Shown here one piece after another: positions 1 through 7,200 of a stretch of 12,863 bases of DNA. Every line of letters begins with the position of its first letter. Position 1 is the stretch's first letter. The stretch is from assembly GCA_030603605.1 (NCBI GenBank), contig JAUVXN010000032.1:1-12863 (forward strand), given 5' to 3'. Below the pieces are notes generated by a model. The model saw nothing but the letters and a program-made list of their open reading frames with translations, did not search any database and was not told where the DNA came from. The position numbers and the translations under genes were made by a program. The DNA is from Dehalococcoidales bacterium. GTDB taxonomy: Bacteria; Chloroflexota; Dehalococcoidia; Dehalococcoidales; RBG-16-60-22.

Positions 1-95
1 GTGGCCAGGGCGGTCGGGTCACCTATACTTGTCTCTATTTGCTCAAGTGACTGGCGAAGGGAAAAATCATCCTCACCATACAGGATATACAGCAA
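1..95 (-). CDS. holA: DNA polymerase III delta subunit, 5' end only
   Basis: Partial gene: the first 31 codons are present and the rest lies beyond the left edge. Translation gives LLYILYGEDDFSLRQSLEQ and onward. The 'YxLYGEDxFSLR' opening is the usual N-terminal strand and loop of HolA, the clamp-loader subunit that opens the beta clamp during replication. The start chosen is TTG at 95-93. It sits 6 nt after a strong GGAGGGG ribosome-binding site (complement of 102-108), and no ATG or GTG in frame fits the family as well. The gene is divergent from the plus-strand pair that begins at 372. Identity rests on a short N-terminus only, but that motif is characteristic. Confidence 0.8.
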   Translation of the reverse strand, partial: MLYILYGEDDFSLRQSLEQIETSIGDPTALA

Positions 96-120
96 AGTTT
101 ACCCCTCCTACTTCTGGCTC

Positions 121-126
121 ATTTTA
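121..126 (-). promoter_or_regulatory. possible extended -10 promoter of holA
   Basis: Read on the minus strand, TGG-TAAAAT matches an extended -10 (TGnTATAAT-like). It would place transcription start about 18-20 nt before the TTG start. No good -35 is seen at 16-18 bp; a TTGATA lies 22 bp upstream. Tentative. Confidence 0.3.
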
Positions 127-184
127 CCACACCGAAGACGGAGTTGTTTATCAATCCCACTTCCATTTAATGCTTATTAGGTGA

Positions 185-215
185 CCCATCCCTCGAAGAC
201 TCTTCGAGGGATGGG
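185..215. repeat. perfect 31-bp inverted repeat between holA and the HEAT-like gene
   Basis: Arms 185-199 (CCCATCCCTCGAAGA) and 201-215 are perfectly complementary around a single central C at 200. It lies between two divergent genes and is not followed by a T-run, so it is unlikely to be a terminator. The left flank GGTGACC plus CCCTCGAAGA resembles the start of the hairpin cluster at 2225, which suggests a dispersed intergenic repeat. Otherwise the gap 96-371 holds only promoter signals. Confidence 0.75.
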
Positions 216-270
216 GTTTCTGATTACAAAGCTAAAAGGGGTGAGGTTAATAAATCTTAAGAGAGTAAAG

Positions 271-299
271 TTGACAAATGCCCCCTATTGAGAAATAAT
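271..299 (+). promoter_or_regulatory. sigma70-type promoter for the HEAT-like gene and ychF-like gene
   Basis: TTGACA (271-276), a 17-bp spacer and AATAAT (294-299). The predicted transcription start is near 306, giving a leader of about 65 nt before the ATG at 372. The -35 is consensus and the -10 has one mismatch. Confidence 0.6.
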
Positions 300-331
300 C
301 GCACAAAGAGTAGAATAAATACCAGCCTGGT

Positions 332-349
332 AATATCCCGGCTGATATT
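332..349. repeat. short inverted repeat in the leader, possible operator
   Basis: AATATC-CCGGCT-GATATT is a perfect 6-bp dyad with a 6-nt spacer. It lies just downstream of the predicted transcription start and about 20 nt before the start codon. It could be a regulator site or a small RNA stem, but a dyad of this size can also arise by chance. Confidence 0.2.
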
Positions 350-371
350 GTCGGAGTTAAAAGGTGAGATA

Positions 372-599
372 ATGTCGGAAAAACCTGAGGAGCTGAAGAA
401 GCTAGCGGCTATTGCTGCTGACATGCAACTCCCGGCTAAGTTGAGAGCCAACGCTATTGAGCAGTTCGGCAGTATGGCCAGCCACGAAGCACTTCTCGTC
501 TTACTGGAGCTAGCCGCCAATGAAGGGTTACCTACCAAGGAAAGAGACCTTGCCCTTAAACAAGCCAGAGACATAATAAAAAAGACAAGCCCCATATAA
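372..599 (+). CDS. small helical HEAT-like protein (75 aa), function unknown
   Basis: The reading frame is open from 288, but ATG at 372 is preferred. It follows a GGTGAG ribosome-binding site (364-369), and the upstream 28 codons overlap the predicted promoter and leader. The product begins MSEKPEELKKLAAIAADMQL and is predicted to be almost entirely alpha-helical. Alternating pairs such as LRANAIEQFGSM, EALLVLLELAAN and ERDLALKQARDII resemble one to two HEAT/ARM-type helical hairpins. No signal peptide, membrane segment or catalytic motif is visible. It ends 33 nt before the YchF-like gene on the same strand, so the two probably form one transcript and may work together. A HEAT-like fold would suggest a protein-binding role; that is inference. 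I do not recognise a named family. Confidence 0.7.
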   Translation: MSEKPEELKKLAAIAADMQLPAKLRANAIEQFGSMASHEALLVLLELAANEGLPTKERDLALKQARDIIKKTSPI

Positions 600-632
600 T
601 TTGGCTTAATAAGAAGGCGTGCGGTTAGACTG

Positions 633-1739
633 ATGAGTATTGACAGTGGCATTATCGGGCCGGCTAAAAGCGGCAAGACGACCATCTTCAATGCTTTAAC
701 CAAAGGTAAAGCTGATACTGGAAGTTACACTGCGGAACACCTGACGCCACATGTCGGCGCAGCCAAAGTTCCAGAGTCCCGTCTGAAGATATTAGCTGAC
801 ATGCTTCAGCCCAAGCGAGTAGTCCCGGCTGAGGTAAGATACACCGATATAGGGGCTTCCGTTAAGAGCCTGGTTAAAAACAAGGGTATAGGTGGCGAAT
901 TGCTGAACCAGCTCTGCAATGTAGATACCCTCATTAATGTCGTCCGCGCCTTTACCGATGAAAGTATACCCCATGTTGAGGGCAGCCTAGATGTAGAGCG
1001 AGATATCGCCACTATGGATTTAGAGCTTGTCTTTTCCGACCTAGCCATTATTGAGAGAAGGCTAGAGAAGATTGAGGTGTCCTTAAAAGGAGCCAAACCG
1101 CCTGAGCGCCAGGACATTCTCCGAGAGCAAGAGACTTTAATGAAGTTTAAGGCTGAGCTGGAAAAAGATGTGCCCATCCGGGAATTAAAGCTAACCACTG
1201 ATGAAGTGCGAACTATCGCCAACTACCAGTTCCTCACCGCCAAGCCGTTGTTGACAGTGGTCAATATCGGTGAAGAACAGCTGCCCGAGGCAGAGTCTTT
1301 AGAAGCAGAATTGAATTCACGTTACTCACGGGAAAAATGTCGTGCAATTACGCTCTGTGGCAAATTGGAAATGGAGCTGGCCCAATTAGATAACAGTGCT
1401 GCCGAGGAATTTCGCGCCGATTTTGGCATAAAGGAATCCGGACTTGACCGCACCATCAAGCTATCTTACGAATTACTGGGGCTAATTTCGTTTTTCACTA
1501 CAGCTTCAAGTGAAGTTAAGGCCTGGTCAATTAGAAATGGGACGAATGCTCTTAAAGCCGCCGGTAAAATCCACTCCGATATGGAAAGGGGATTCATTCG
1601 GGCCGAGGTAATCAGCTACGATGACCTGGTCAAGTGCGGCAACCTGTCTGAGGCTCGCAAGAAAGGACTTCTGCGACTGGAGGGCAAGGACTACGTAGTC
1701 CGGGATGGCGATGTAATCACCTTCCTGTTTAATGTGTAG
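633..1739 (+). CDS. divergent YchF/OLA1-type P-loop NTPase with TGS domain
   Basis: The 368-aa product matches YchF/OLA1 (Obg-related, about 363 aa) along its length. Visible parts are G1 at 9-16 (GPAKSGKT), the 'RVVPAEVRYTDI' strand leading into G3 (D72), a coiled-coil-like helical insert at about 130-180, G4 NIGE at 211-214 (the family NxxE variant, linked to ATP over GTP use) and a C-terminal TGS domain at about 284-367. The TGS domain is very well conserved (FIRAEVISYDDLVKCGN, LRLEGKDYVVRDGD). YchF proteins are cytosolic, bind ribosomes and are linked to translation and redox stress. Two features are odd: G1 reads PAKSGKTT where the family has PNVGKST, and G3 reads DIGA where it has DIAG, so the usual DxxG glycine is displaced. 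This may be a specialised paralogue and not canonical ychF. The start ATG has only a weak, distant AAGAAGG upstream; it is probably read in an operon with the small gene before it. Confidence 0.85.
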   Translation: MSIDSGIIGPAKSGKTTIFNALTKGKADTGSYTAEHLTPHVGAAKVPESRLKILADMLQPKRVVPAEVRYTDIGASVKSLVKNKGIGGELLNQLCNVDTLINVVRAFTDESIPHVEGSLDVERDIATMDLELVFSDLAIIERRLEKIEVSLKGAKPPERQDILREQETLMKFKAELEKDVPIRELKLTTDEVRTIANYQFLTAKPLLTVVNIGEEQLPEAESLEAELNSRYSREKCRAITLCGKLEMELAQLDNSAAEEFRADFGIKESGLDRTIKLSYELLGLISFFTTASSEVKAWSIRNGTNALKAAGKIHSDMERGFIRAEVISYDDLVKCGNLSEARKKGLLRLEGKDYVVRDGDVITFLFNV

Positions 1740-1743
1740 GCTA

Positions 1744-2151
1744 TCAGCCAGTACCCTTTAAATTACTGTCAGTCTTACGCACAATTAGTTTAAGTCCGTC
1801 CTGCCCTACCACCATAACTTCCTCGCCGATATCTATATTTCTATCCGGTGATTCAGCCCCCCAAAGCTCACTCTTAATCCTGACCTGACCCTCTGGAGCT
1901 AACAGGCTTGCCGCCTTACCCTTACTGCCAACCATAGTGGGCAGACCAACTATAGTTTGCCTCTTTAAGACCTTGGTAACAAACCAGAAATCAACAACCG
2001 CAAAGACGGCATAGGCTGCCATAACCGCAATAAGCACCGCCAGAGGTATTTCAATCCCCCATTCCGGCAGCACCCACCGCCAAATCACAAACAGGGCGGC
2101 TTCCACCGCCGAAGTGCTAACAATAGCCAATATTAGTCTGGCAGCAGTCAT
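1744..2151 (-). CDS. short NfeD-like membrane protein
   Basis: Using the ATG at 2151 the protein has 135 aa. It has two predicted membrane segments (about residues 4-26 and 36-60), then a cytosolic or periplasmic beta-rich domain at about 70-128. That domain carries GKAASLLAPEGQVRIKSELW and the GEEVMVVGQDGLKLIV ending typical of the NfeD OB-fold. Short NfeD proteins usually sit beside SPFH/flotillin-like genes and act in membrane microdomain organisation; no such partner is in this window. The frame is open up to 2235, but a promoter-like sequence lies inside that extension, so the shorter start is preferred. It converges on the ychF-like gene with 4 bp between stops and no terminator between them, so transcripts from the two strands probably overlap. 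Confidence 0.75.
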   Translation of the reverse strand: MTAARLILAIVSTSAVEAALFVIWRWVLPEWGIEIPLAVLIAVMAAYAVFAVVDFWFVTKVLKRQTIVGLPTMVGSKGKAASLLAPEGQVRIKSELWGAESPDRNIDIGEEVMVVGQDGLKLIVRKTDSNLKGTG

Positions 2152-2176
2152 TTTCTTGTCTAATTCCCCTGTCTTT

Positions 2177-2207
2177 ATTATAGCAGGATAGTGAGGCAGG
2201 TTTTCAA
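2177..2207 (-). promoter_or_regulatory. probable promoter of the NfeD-like gene
   Basis: On the minus strand, TTGAAA (complement of 2202-2207) is followed after 19 bp by a consensus TATAAT (complement of 2177-2182). The start codon at 2151 lies 25 nt after the -10, giving a short leader that contains GGGGAA. The spacer is longer than ideal. Confidence 0.45.
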
Positions 2208-2245
2208 CCTTCAGGCTTTTATTTGGTGACCTCACCCCTCGAAGA

Positions 2246-2263
2246 GTCCTTCAGCCGAAGGAC
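2246..2263. repeat. hairpin 1 of intergenic cluster
   Basis: GTCCTTC-AGCC-GAAGGAC, a 7-bp perfect stem with a 4-nt loop. It is preceded by GGTGACC and CCCCTCGAAGA (2225-2245), which resemble the left part of the inverted repeat at 180-199. Confidence 0.65.
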
Positions 2264-2268
2264 CTTTG

Positions 2269-2297
2269 TCCCCCTCTTCTTGATAAGGAGAGGGGGA
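2269..2297. repeat. hairpin 2 of intergenic cluster
   Basis: TCCCCCTCT (2269-2277) pairs with AGAGGGGGA (2289-2297). The inner TCTT/AAGG can extend the stem to 13 bp with a GAT loop and one G-T pair. It is near-palindromic on both strands and has no T-run, so it looks more like a dispersed repeat than a terminator. Confidence 0.7.
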
Positions 2298-2307
2298 GTT
2301 ATTACAG

Positions 2308-2328
2308 AAGAGGGGCTTCGCCCCTCTT
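2308..2328. repeat. hairpin 3 of intergenic cluster
   Basis: AAGAGGGGC-TTC-GCCCCTCTT, a perfect 9-bp stem with a 3-nt loop. A close relative (GAAGAGGGGGCTCCGCC plus TCTCTT) occurs after rpoC at 12300. Downstream of the minus-strand flavoprotein gene it could help end transcription, but neither side has a proper T-tract. Confidence 0.7.
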
Positions 2329-2330
2329 AG

Positions 2331-2528
2331 ATTCCCCGGATAATCGCTCCACTGCCTAATCATACAAGAGAGGCTCCAGGTTTTTTTAGTATCTGCAACT
2401 TTGAAGGAACAGGGGTGGGAGACAGGCTGCCAAATAGTGCCAAATTCGCCTTCTTTGATACTTCAGTGCTTTCGTTCAAGTTGTACTGTCACTCCCGGGG
2501 AGTAGACCACTACGCTTTTAGTATGGGC
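2331..2528. other. non-coding stretch after the hairpin cluster
   Basis: No supported reading frame on either strand. It holds a T7 run (2381-2387) without a strong preceding stem, and a 13-bp palindrome ACTCCC-G-GGGAGT at 2491-2503 near the 3' end of the flavoprotein gene. No clear function is seen. Confidence 0.5.
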
Positions 2529-3647
2529 TTACGTTGTGATGCGTTCTCCAATGGCAGCTGCCCTTTTATACTCCATTAGTAACGTCTTAATAAGCTCTCT
2601 AACGGAGGTTATTGTATTTGTCCTGTAGGCATTAGCCCCGGCAAAGGCGAACCCTTTTTCAAGTATGCCCTTTTTGGCATTGGTCAAGGCATCACAGATG
2701 CAGTACGGCGAATTGTCAACATCGCAGGTCTTCAGACACTTCCAGGGGCACTTGATTGGTTTTTTAATTCCCGCTATTATATCCTCAAGAAACCTGTTCT
2801 TTATGGCTCTTCCCGGCAATCCAACGGGGCTGTCAATTATGGTAAGGTCCTCCTTTTTACACTTCACATATGCCTCTTTAAACGCTGTGGAAGCATCGCA
2901 CTCGTGAGTTGCTACAAACCTGGTTGCCATCTGCACTCCCTGAGCCCCTGATTGGATAAACTTATAAATATCGGCACCTGTATACACACCCCCGGCGGCG
3001 ATTACAGGAATGCTTTTATTAAAACTCTCCTCATAGGGCTTCAGCACAGAGATTACTTCCGGCAGTATCTTTTCCAACGCATAGTCAGGATTATTGATCT
3101 GCTCTCTCTTAAATCCGAGGTGTCCCCCGGCTAACGGGCCCTCAACAACCACGGCATCAGGGACATGATTGTAGTTCCTCCCCCAATATTGGAATATCAG
3201 TCTTGCCGCCCTGGCAGAAGATACTATTGGAACAACCTTAATCGCAGCTTTTCCCGATCTATTCGGTAGTAGTGTTTTCGGGATTCTTAGTGGAAGTCCG
3301 GCGCCAAGGAAAACCACATCCGCGCCTTCGTCTAAAGCAACCTGCAGAAGGTCAGAATAATCTGAAAGGGCTACCATTATGTTAATACCAATAACACCCA
3401 CTGTCATTTCCCTTGCCTTTTTTATTTCTCTCCGCAAGGCTCTCCTGTTGGCTTCCTTGAAGTTTCTGAAAAAATCAGGCTCAAGCATACCGATTGCTGC
3501 CGCGGAAATAACACCAATACCGCCCTCGTTAGCAACAGCCGAGGCTAGACCTGATAAGGAAATGCCAACGCCCATCCCTCCTTGAACGATTGGTATATTT
3601 GACTCCAAATCACCTATTTGCAGTTTTGGTATTTGCCTAAGACCCAT
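2529..3647 (-). CDS. nitronate monooxygenase (2-nitropropane dioxygenase)-like FMN protein
   Basis: The 372-aa product has the TIM-barrel layout of the NMO/2-nitropropane dioxygenase and FabK-type family. Visible motifs are QGGMGVGIS at 22-30, a GINIM strand at 87-91, GPLAGGHLGF at 170-179 with the family His176, AAGGVYTGADI at 217-227 (flavin phosphate binding) and GAQGVQMATRF at 234-244. Such enzymes bind FMN and oxidise alkyl nitronates, or act as enoyl-reductase-like flavoproteins; the substrate here cannot be set from sequence. The C-terminal segment has C300, C304, C308, C316 and C318 in a CPWKC/KTC/SPYCIC pattern. I recall similar Cys-rich ends in clostridial-type homologues; they could bind metal or an Fe-S cluster. 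The start ATG follows AAAGGA by about 9 nt. It is a single gene, transcribed away from rpoB, with no metabolic neighbours to suggest a pathway. Confidence 0.88.
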   Translation of the reverse strand: MGLRQIPKLQIGDLESNIPIVQGGMGVGISLSGLASAVANEGGIGVISAAAIGMLEPDFFRNFKEANRRALRREIKKAREMTVGVIGINIMVALSDYSDLLQVALDEGADVVFLGAGLPLRIPKTLLPNRSGKAAIKVVPIVSSARAARLIFQYWGRNYNHVPDAVVVEGPLAGGHLGFKREQINNPDYALEKILPEVISVLKPYEESFNKSIPVIAAGGVYTGADIYKFIQSGAQGVQMATRFVATHECDASTAFKEAYVKCKKEDLTIIDSPVGLPGRAIKNRFLEDIIAGIKKPIKCPWKCLKTCDVDNSPYCICDALTNAKKGILEKGFAFAGANAYRTNTITSVRELIKTLLMEYKRAAAIGERITT

Positions 3648-3650
3648 ACA

Positions 3651-3834
3651 TTACATTCCTTTAATCAGGATATATTGTTTTGCCCATTCTTCAATATCAT
3701 TGATTTTGCTTTATCTCGCTCCGTTGGATATCACGAGTCTGGCGAAGGGACTTGACTCCAAAATACAGCGCTACTGTGACAGCGGTCAGAGTGATGCCTG
3801 ATGCAATGGCATCCATCAATATTGGAATCTCCAT
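3651..3834 (-). pseudogene. frameshifted remnant of a small one-TM protein (or a 45-aa microprotein)
   Basis: ATG at 3834 opens a 45-codon frame ending at TGA 3697. The product has one predicted membrane helix (about residues 9-27), then the basic stretch SLRQTRDIQRSEIKQNQ. I recall 'LKQTRDIQ...NEIIEWA' as the N-terminus of longer hypothetical proteins in related genomes. Just at the stop, the next frame continues with NDIEEWAKQY and ends at TAA 3651, so the family signature appears to resume after a small deletion. The continuation is short and butts against the flavoprotein start at 3647. No good ribosome-binding site precedes the ATG. The most likely reading is a decayed fragment; a real 45-aa membrane peptide is the alternative. 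Confidence 0.45.
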
Positions 3835-4062
3835 GCCAATATCATACTACTATTGGACGTCGGTAGACAAAACAAGGGTTCGGCAATTATCACGCCTATA
3901 GGTCAGGCGTAACAAATCAACTGAAAAAAGGAACATTTATAATTACAATAAACAACCGGTAATTCTTAATATTTTTGAATCGATATCTCTATCCAAAGCC
4001 TGTATTAACCTATTCTGTCATAAAAAAAGTTTCGCACATCCCTAAAAAATTCTCAAAAAGGC
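3835..4062. other. A/T-rich non-coding region upstream of rpoB
   Basis: No supported gene on either strand. It holds a small stem ACGCCT-(7 nt)-AGGCGT at 3892-3910 and A-tracts at 4022-4060 (AAAAAAA, CCTAAAAAATT, CAAAAAGG) just upstream of the rpoB -35. The tracts could serve as an UP element that contacts the RNAP alpha subunits. Confidence 0.4.
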
Positions 4063-4091
4063 TTGACAAGATTTTGATGTGGTGGTATTAT
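4063..4091 (+). promoter_or_regulatory. strong sigma70-type promoter of rpoB-rpoC
   Basis: TTGACA (4063-4068), exactly 17 bp of spacer, then TATTAT (4086-4091). The -35 is consensus, the -10 has one mismatch and A-tracts lie upstream, so a high basal rate is expected. The predicted transcription start is near 4097. It shows rpoBC can be transcribed separately from ribosomal protein genes, which are not immediately upstream here. Confidence 0.82.
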
Positions 4092-4096
4092 AAAAG

Positions 4097-4240
4097 GTTG
4101 ACTATGCCTCTTAGAATTTCACCCCGGTTATATGTTTCCTTAAGTATGCATGTTTTCTTTCAGTAAAGCCACAGGTCTTAGCTCAAAGTAGCAACGTAGT
4201 TACGCAATAATTTTGTGTCTTTGTTTAAGGAGTAGAGTTA
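4097..4240 (+). promoter_or_regulatory. rpoB 5' leader, with a possible 20-codon leader ORF
   Basis: The leader of about 144 nt contains an ATG at 4104 that opens a 20-codon frame (MPLRISPRLYVSLSMHVFFQ) ending at TAA 4164-4166. It lies only about 7 nt after the predicted transcription start, so translation would be near-leaderless; the AAAAGG before it is partly outside the transcript. No terminator-antiterminator pair is evident. The rpoB ribosome-binding site AAGGAG is at 4227-4232. Confidence 0.3.
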
Positions 4241-7200
4241 GTGATGGTCTTTGTGCCACCAACCCGCAGCGACAAGAACACCCCTCTCACTTCCAGAAAA
4301 TCCTATGCCAAGTTACCCCAGATACTAGATGTACCCAATCTGATTAAAGTCCAATTAGACTCATTTCAGCGGTTTCAGGAAAAAGGGCTAAAGCAACTGC
4401 TGGGGGAGGCATCTCCAATTAAAGACTTCACCGGCAACAAGCTGGAGCTCACCTTTATAGCTTATGAGTTCCGTGAGCCGCGCTCGGGACGCTCGGAGCA
4501 AGAGTGCCACGAGCGAAATCTAACCTATTCAGTTCCTCTTTATGCCAGGGTACGGTTGCTAATTAAAGAAACTGGAGAAATCAAAGAGCAAGACCTGTTC
4601 TTCGGTGACATTCCCCTGATGACGGCTAAAGGTACGTTTATTACCAGCGGTGCCGAACGAGTGGTGGTGAGCCAGTTGCTGCGCTCACCGGGTGTCTATT
4701 TCACTGCCGTGGAGGATGCTACTACCGGGCGGGAACTCTGCTTTGCCAAACTAATCCCCACCCGTGGCGCCTGGCTTGAGTTTGAGACGAGCAACCGTAA
4801 TGTAATCTCAGCCAAGATAGATGGTAAACGGAAGATTCCGATTACGACACTGCTTCGCGCTATTGGCTACGGCAGTGACGAGCAATTGCTCAGTCTGTTC
4901 TCTGCAGAGGATAATTCCCCGGAGCACCAATTTATCAGGACGACTATTGAGCGTGAACCACTGGTTAAGAATGAATCAGAAGCTCTGCTTGACATCTATA
5001 AGAAAGTACGCCCGGGAGAGCTACCCAATATTGAAAATGCTAAGAGACTAATACGGAGCCTATTCTTTGATTCGCTGCGCTATGACCTGGGGGCGGTGGG
5101 TCGTTATAAGCTTAACAAGCGCCTAGGACTTAGTGTTGACCTGAAAGAGCGAGCTCTTACCAAACAGGATATTGTCGAGATAGTCAGGCACATTGTTATG
5201 ATTAACAATGGTAACGACATTAGCGACGATATTGATCATCTCGGTAATCGGCGGGTACGTACTGTTGGCGAGTTGGTTCAAACCCAGTTCCATGTGGGGT
5301 TATTGCGCCTACAGCAAGCAGTCAGGGAGCGTATGAGCATTATCAGCATCGAGGGAATCACTCCCAGCGCTCTGGTCAATATCCGACCCGTAGTAGCCGC
5401 GGTCAGGGAGTTCTTTAGCGGCTCCCAGCTATCTCAATTTATGGACCAAACCAACCCTCTGGCTGAGCTAACTCATAAGCGTCGCCTGTCAGCAATGGGG
5501 CCGGGTGGTCTATCCCGTGAGCGTGCTGGCTTTGATGTCCGCGATGTTCACTTCTCCCACTACGGTAGAATCTGTCCCATCGAGACGCCGGAGGGGCCTA
5601 ATATTGGTCTCATTGGCTCTCTGGCTACCTACAGTAGAGTTAACGAATATGGTTTTATTGAAACTCCTTATCGCAAGGTTACTGCCGAGATAAGCAATAC
5701 CAGTGATGAGCTGGTGGGGAAGACAACCCGTGAGGCAGTGCTTGGTAGCAAGGGTAATATAATAATAGAAGCTAATACTACTATTACCCCTCAGCTTGCC
5801 GCCAAGCTAGCCAAGCTGAAACCCAGAACTATAAAGGTAGTGCCCTTCGTCTCTGAGGAGGTTGTTTACCTATCAGCCGATGAGGAGGAGCAGCTTACCA
5901 TTGCTCAGGCCGACGCCCGGCTTGACCAGAATAACCAATTTATCGGGGAAAAGATTGAAGCCAAGCGAGGTAGCCGCTACCTGCAAGAAGTACCTGATAA
6001 AATCGATTTAATGGATGTCTCACCCAAGCAGGTGGTCAGTGTCGCGACAGCATTAATCCCCTTCCTGGAGCACAATGATGCCAATCGTGCTCTGATGGGC
6101 GCTAATATGCAGCGACAGGCAGTGCCCCTGCTTCGCCCGGAGGCACCGCTAGTAGCTACCGGCATGGAAACAGAAGCGGCTAAACATTCCGGGCAGGTAC
6201 TCTTCGCCAGAAATGCCGGGGCGATAACCGAGATTAGTGGCACAACTGATGATAAAGAGGAGGCTAAATATCGCATTGTAGTTACCAGAGATGATGGCGA
6301 AAAGGACGAGTACGAGCTAATGAAATTTGTGCGCACCAATCAAGGAACCTGCATTAGCCAACGCCCCTTAGTGAACAAAGGTGACCGAGTAGAAGCGGGG
6401 CAGATTCTAGCCGATAGTTCAGCTACTGACCAGGGAGAACTGGCACTGGGACAGAATGTGCTGTGCGCTTTTATGAGCTGGGAGGGATATAACTTTGAGG
6501 ATGCCATCATCATTAGCAGTCGCTTAGTTGAAGAGGATAAATTTACCTCCATTCACATTGCGAGGCATGAGGTAGAAGCCCGGGACACCAAGTTAGGACC
6601 GGAAGAAATCACCAGAGATATACCCAATGTAGGTGAGGAAAGTCTGCGCGAGCTTGATGAAAATGGCATTATTCGAATTGGTGCCGAAGTAAACCAAGAC
6701 GATACACTGGTCGGTAAAATTACCCCAAGGGGAGAGACAGAGCTATCGGCGGAGGAGAAACTGCTACGGGCTATCTTTGGTGAGAAAGCACGGGATGTGA
6801 AAGATACCTCACTGCGAGTGCCTCACGGTGAGTGGGGCAAAGTGATCAATGTGAAAGTCTACTCCCGTAAAGATAGTAAAGACACTGGCGATGACTTGCC
6901 GGCAGGGGTTAACCACTGGGTACAGGTCTGGATTGCCCAGAAACGAAAAGCCTCTGTAGGCGATAAACTGGCCGGGCGACACGGTAATAAGGGGGTCATT
7001 GCTCTCATCGCACCCGAAGAGGACATGCCTTTCCTACCCGATGGCACGCCGGTAGATATTATCCTTGATCCTATAGGCGTCCCGTCGCGTATGAACATCG
7101 GTCAGGTTCTGGAAACCCATCTGGGCTGGGCGGCTCAGGCACTGGGCTTCAAGGTGCTTGCTCCGGTTTTTGATGGTGCCGATGAGGTTGCTATTGAGGA

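Noticed and set aside
257..703. 148-codon minus-strand frame opposite the HEAT-like gene
   Set aside because: It spans two plus-strand genes and the promoter between holA and them; the plus-strand proteins have better starts and a recognisable family.
2371..2387. T7 run as a terminator
   Set aside because: The only preceding stem is 4 bp with a long loop, and no plus-strand gene ends nearby.
2470..2510. Possible tRNA because of a GTTCAAG-like string
   Set aside because: No acceptor, D or anticodon arms can be drawn around it on either strand.
3892..3910. 6-bp stem as a terminator between the flavoprotein gene and rpoB
   Set aside because: The genes are divergent, so no terminator is expected, and there is no T-run.
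3975..4166. 63-codon plus-strand frame through the rpoB promoter
   Set aside because: It crosses the -35 and -10 of rpoB, so it cannot be transcribed whole from that promoter; only its last 20 codons are considered, as a possible leader ORF.
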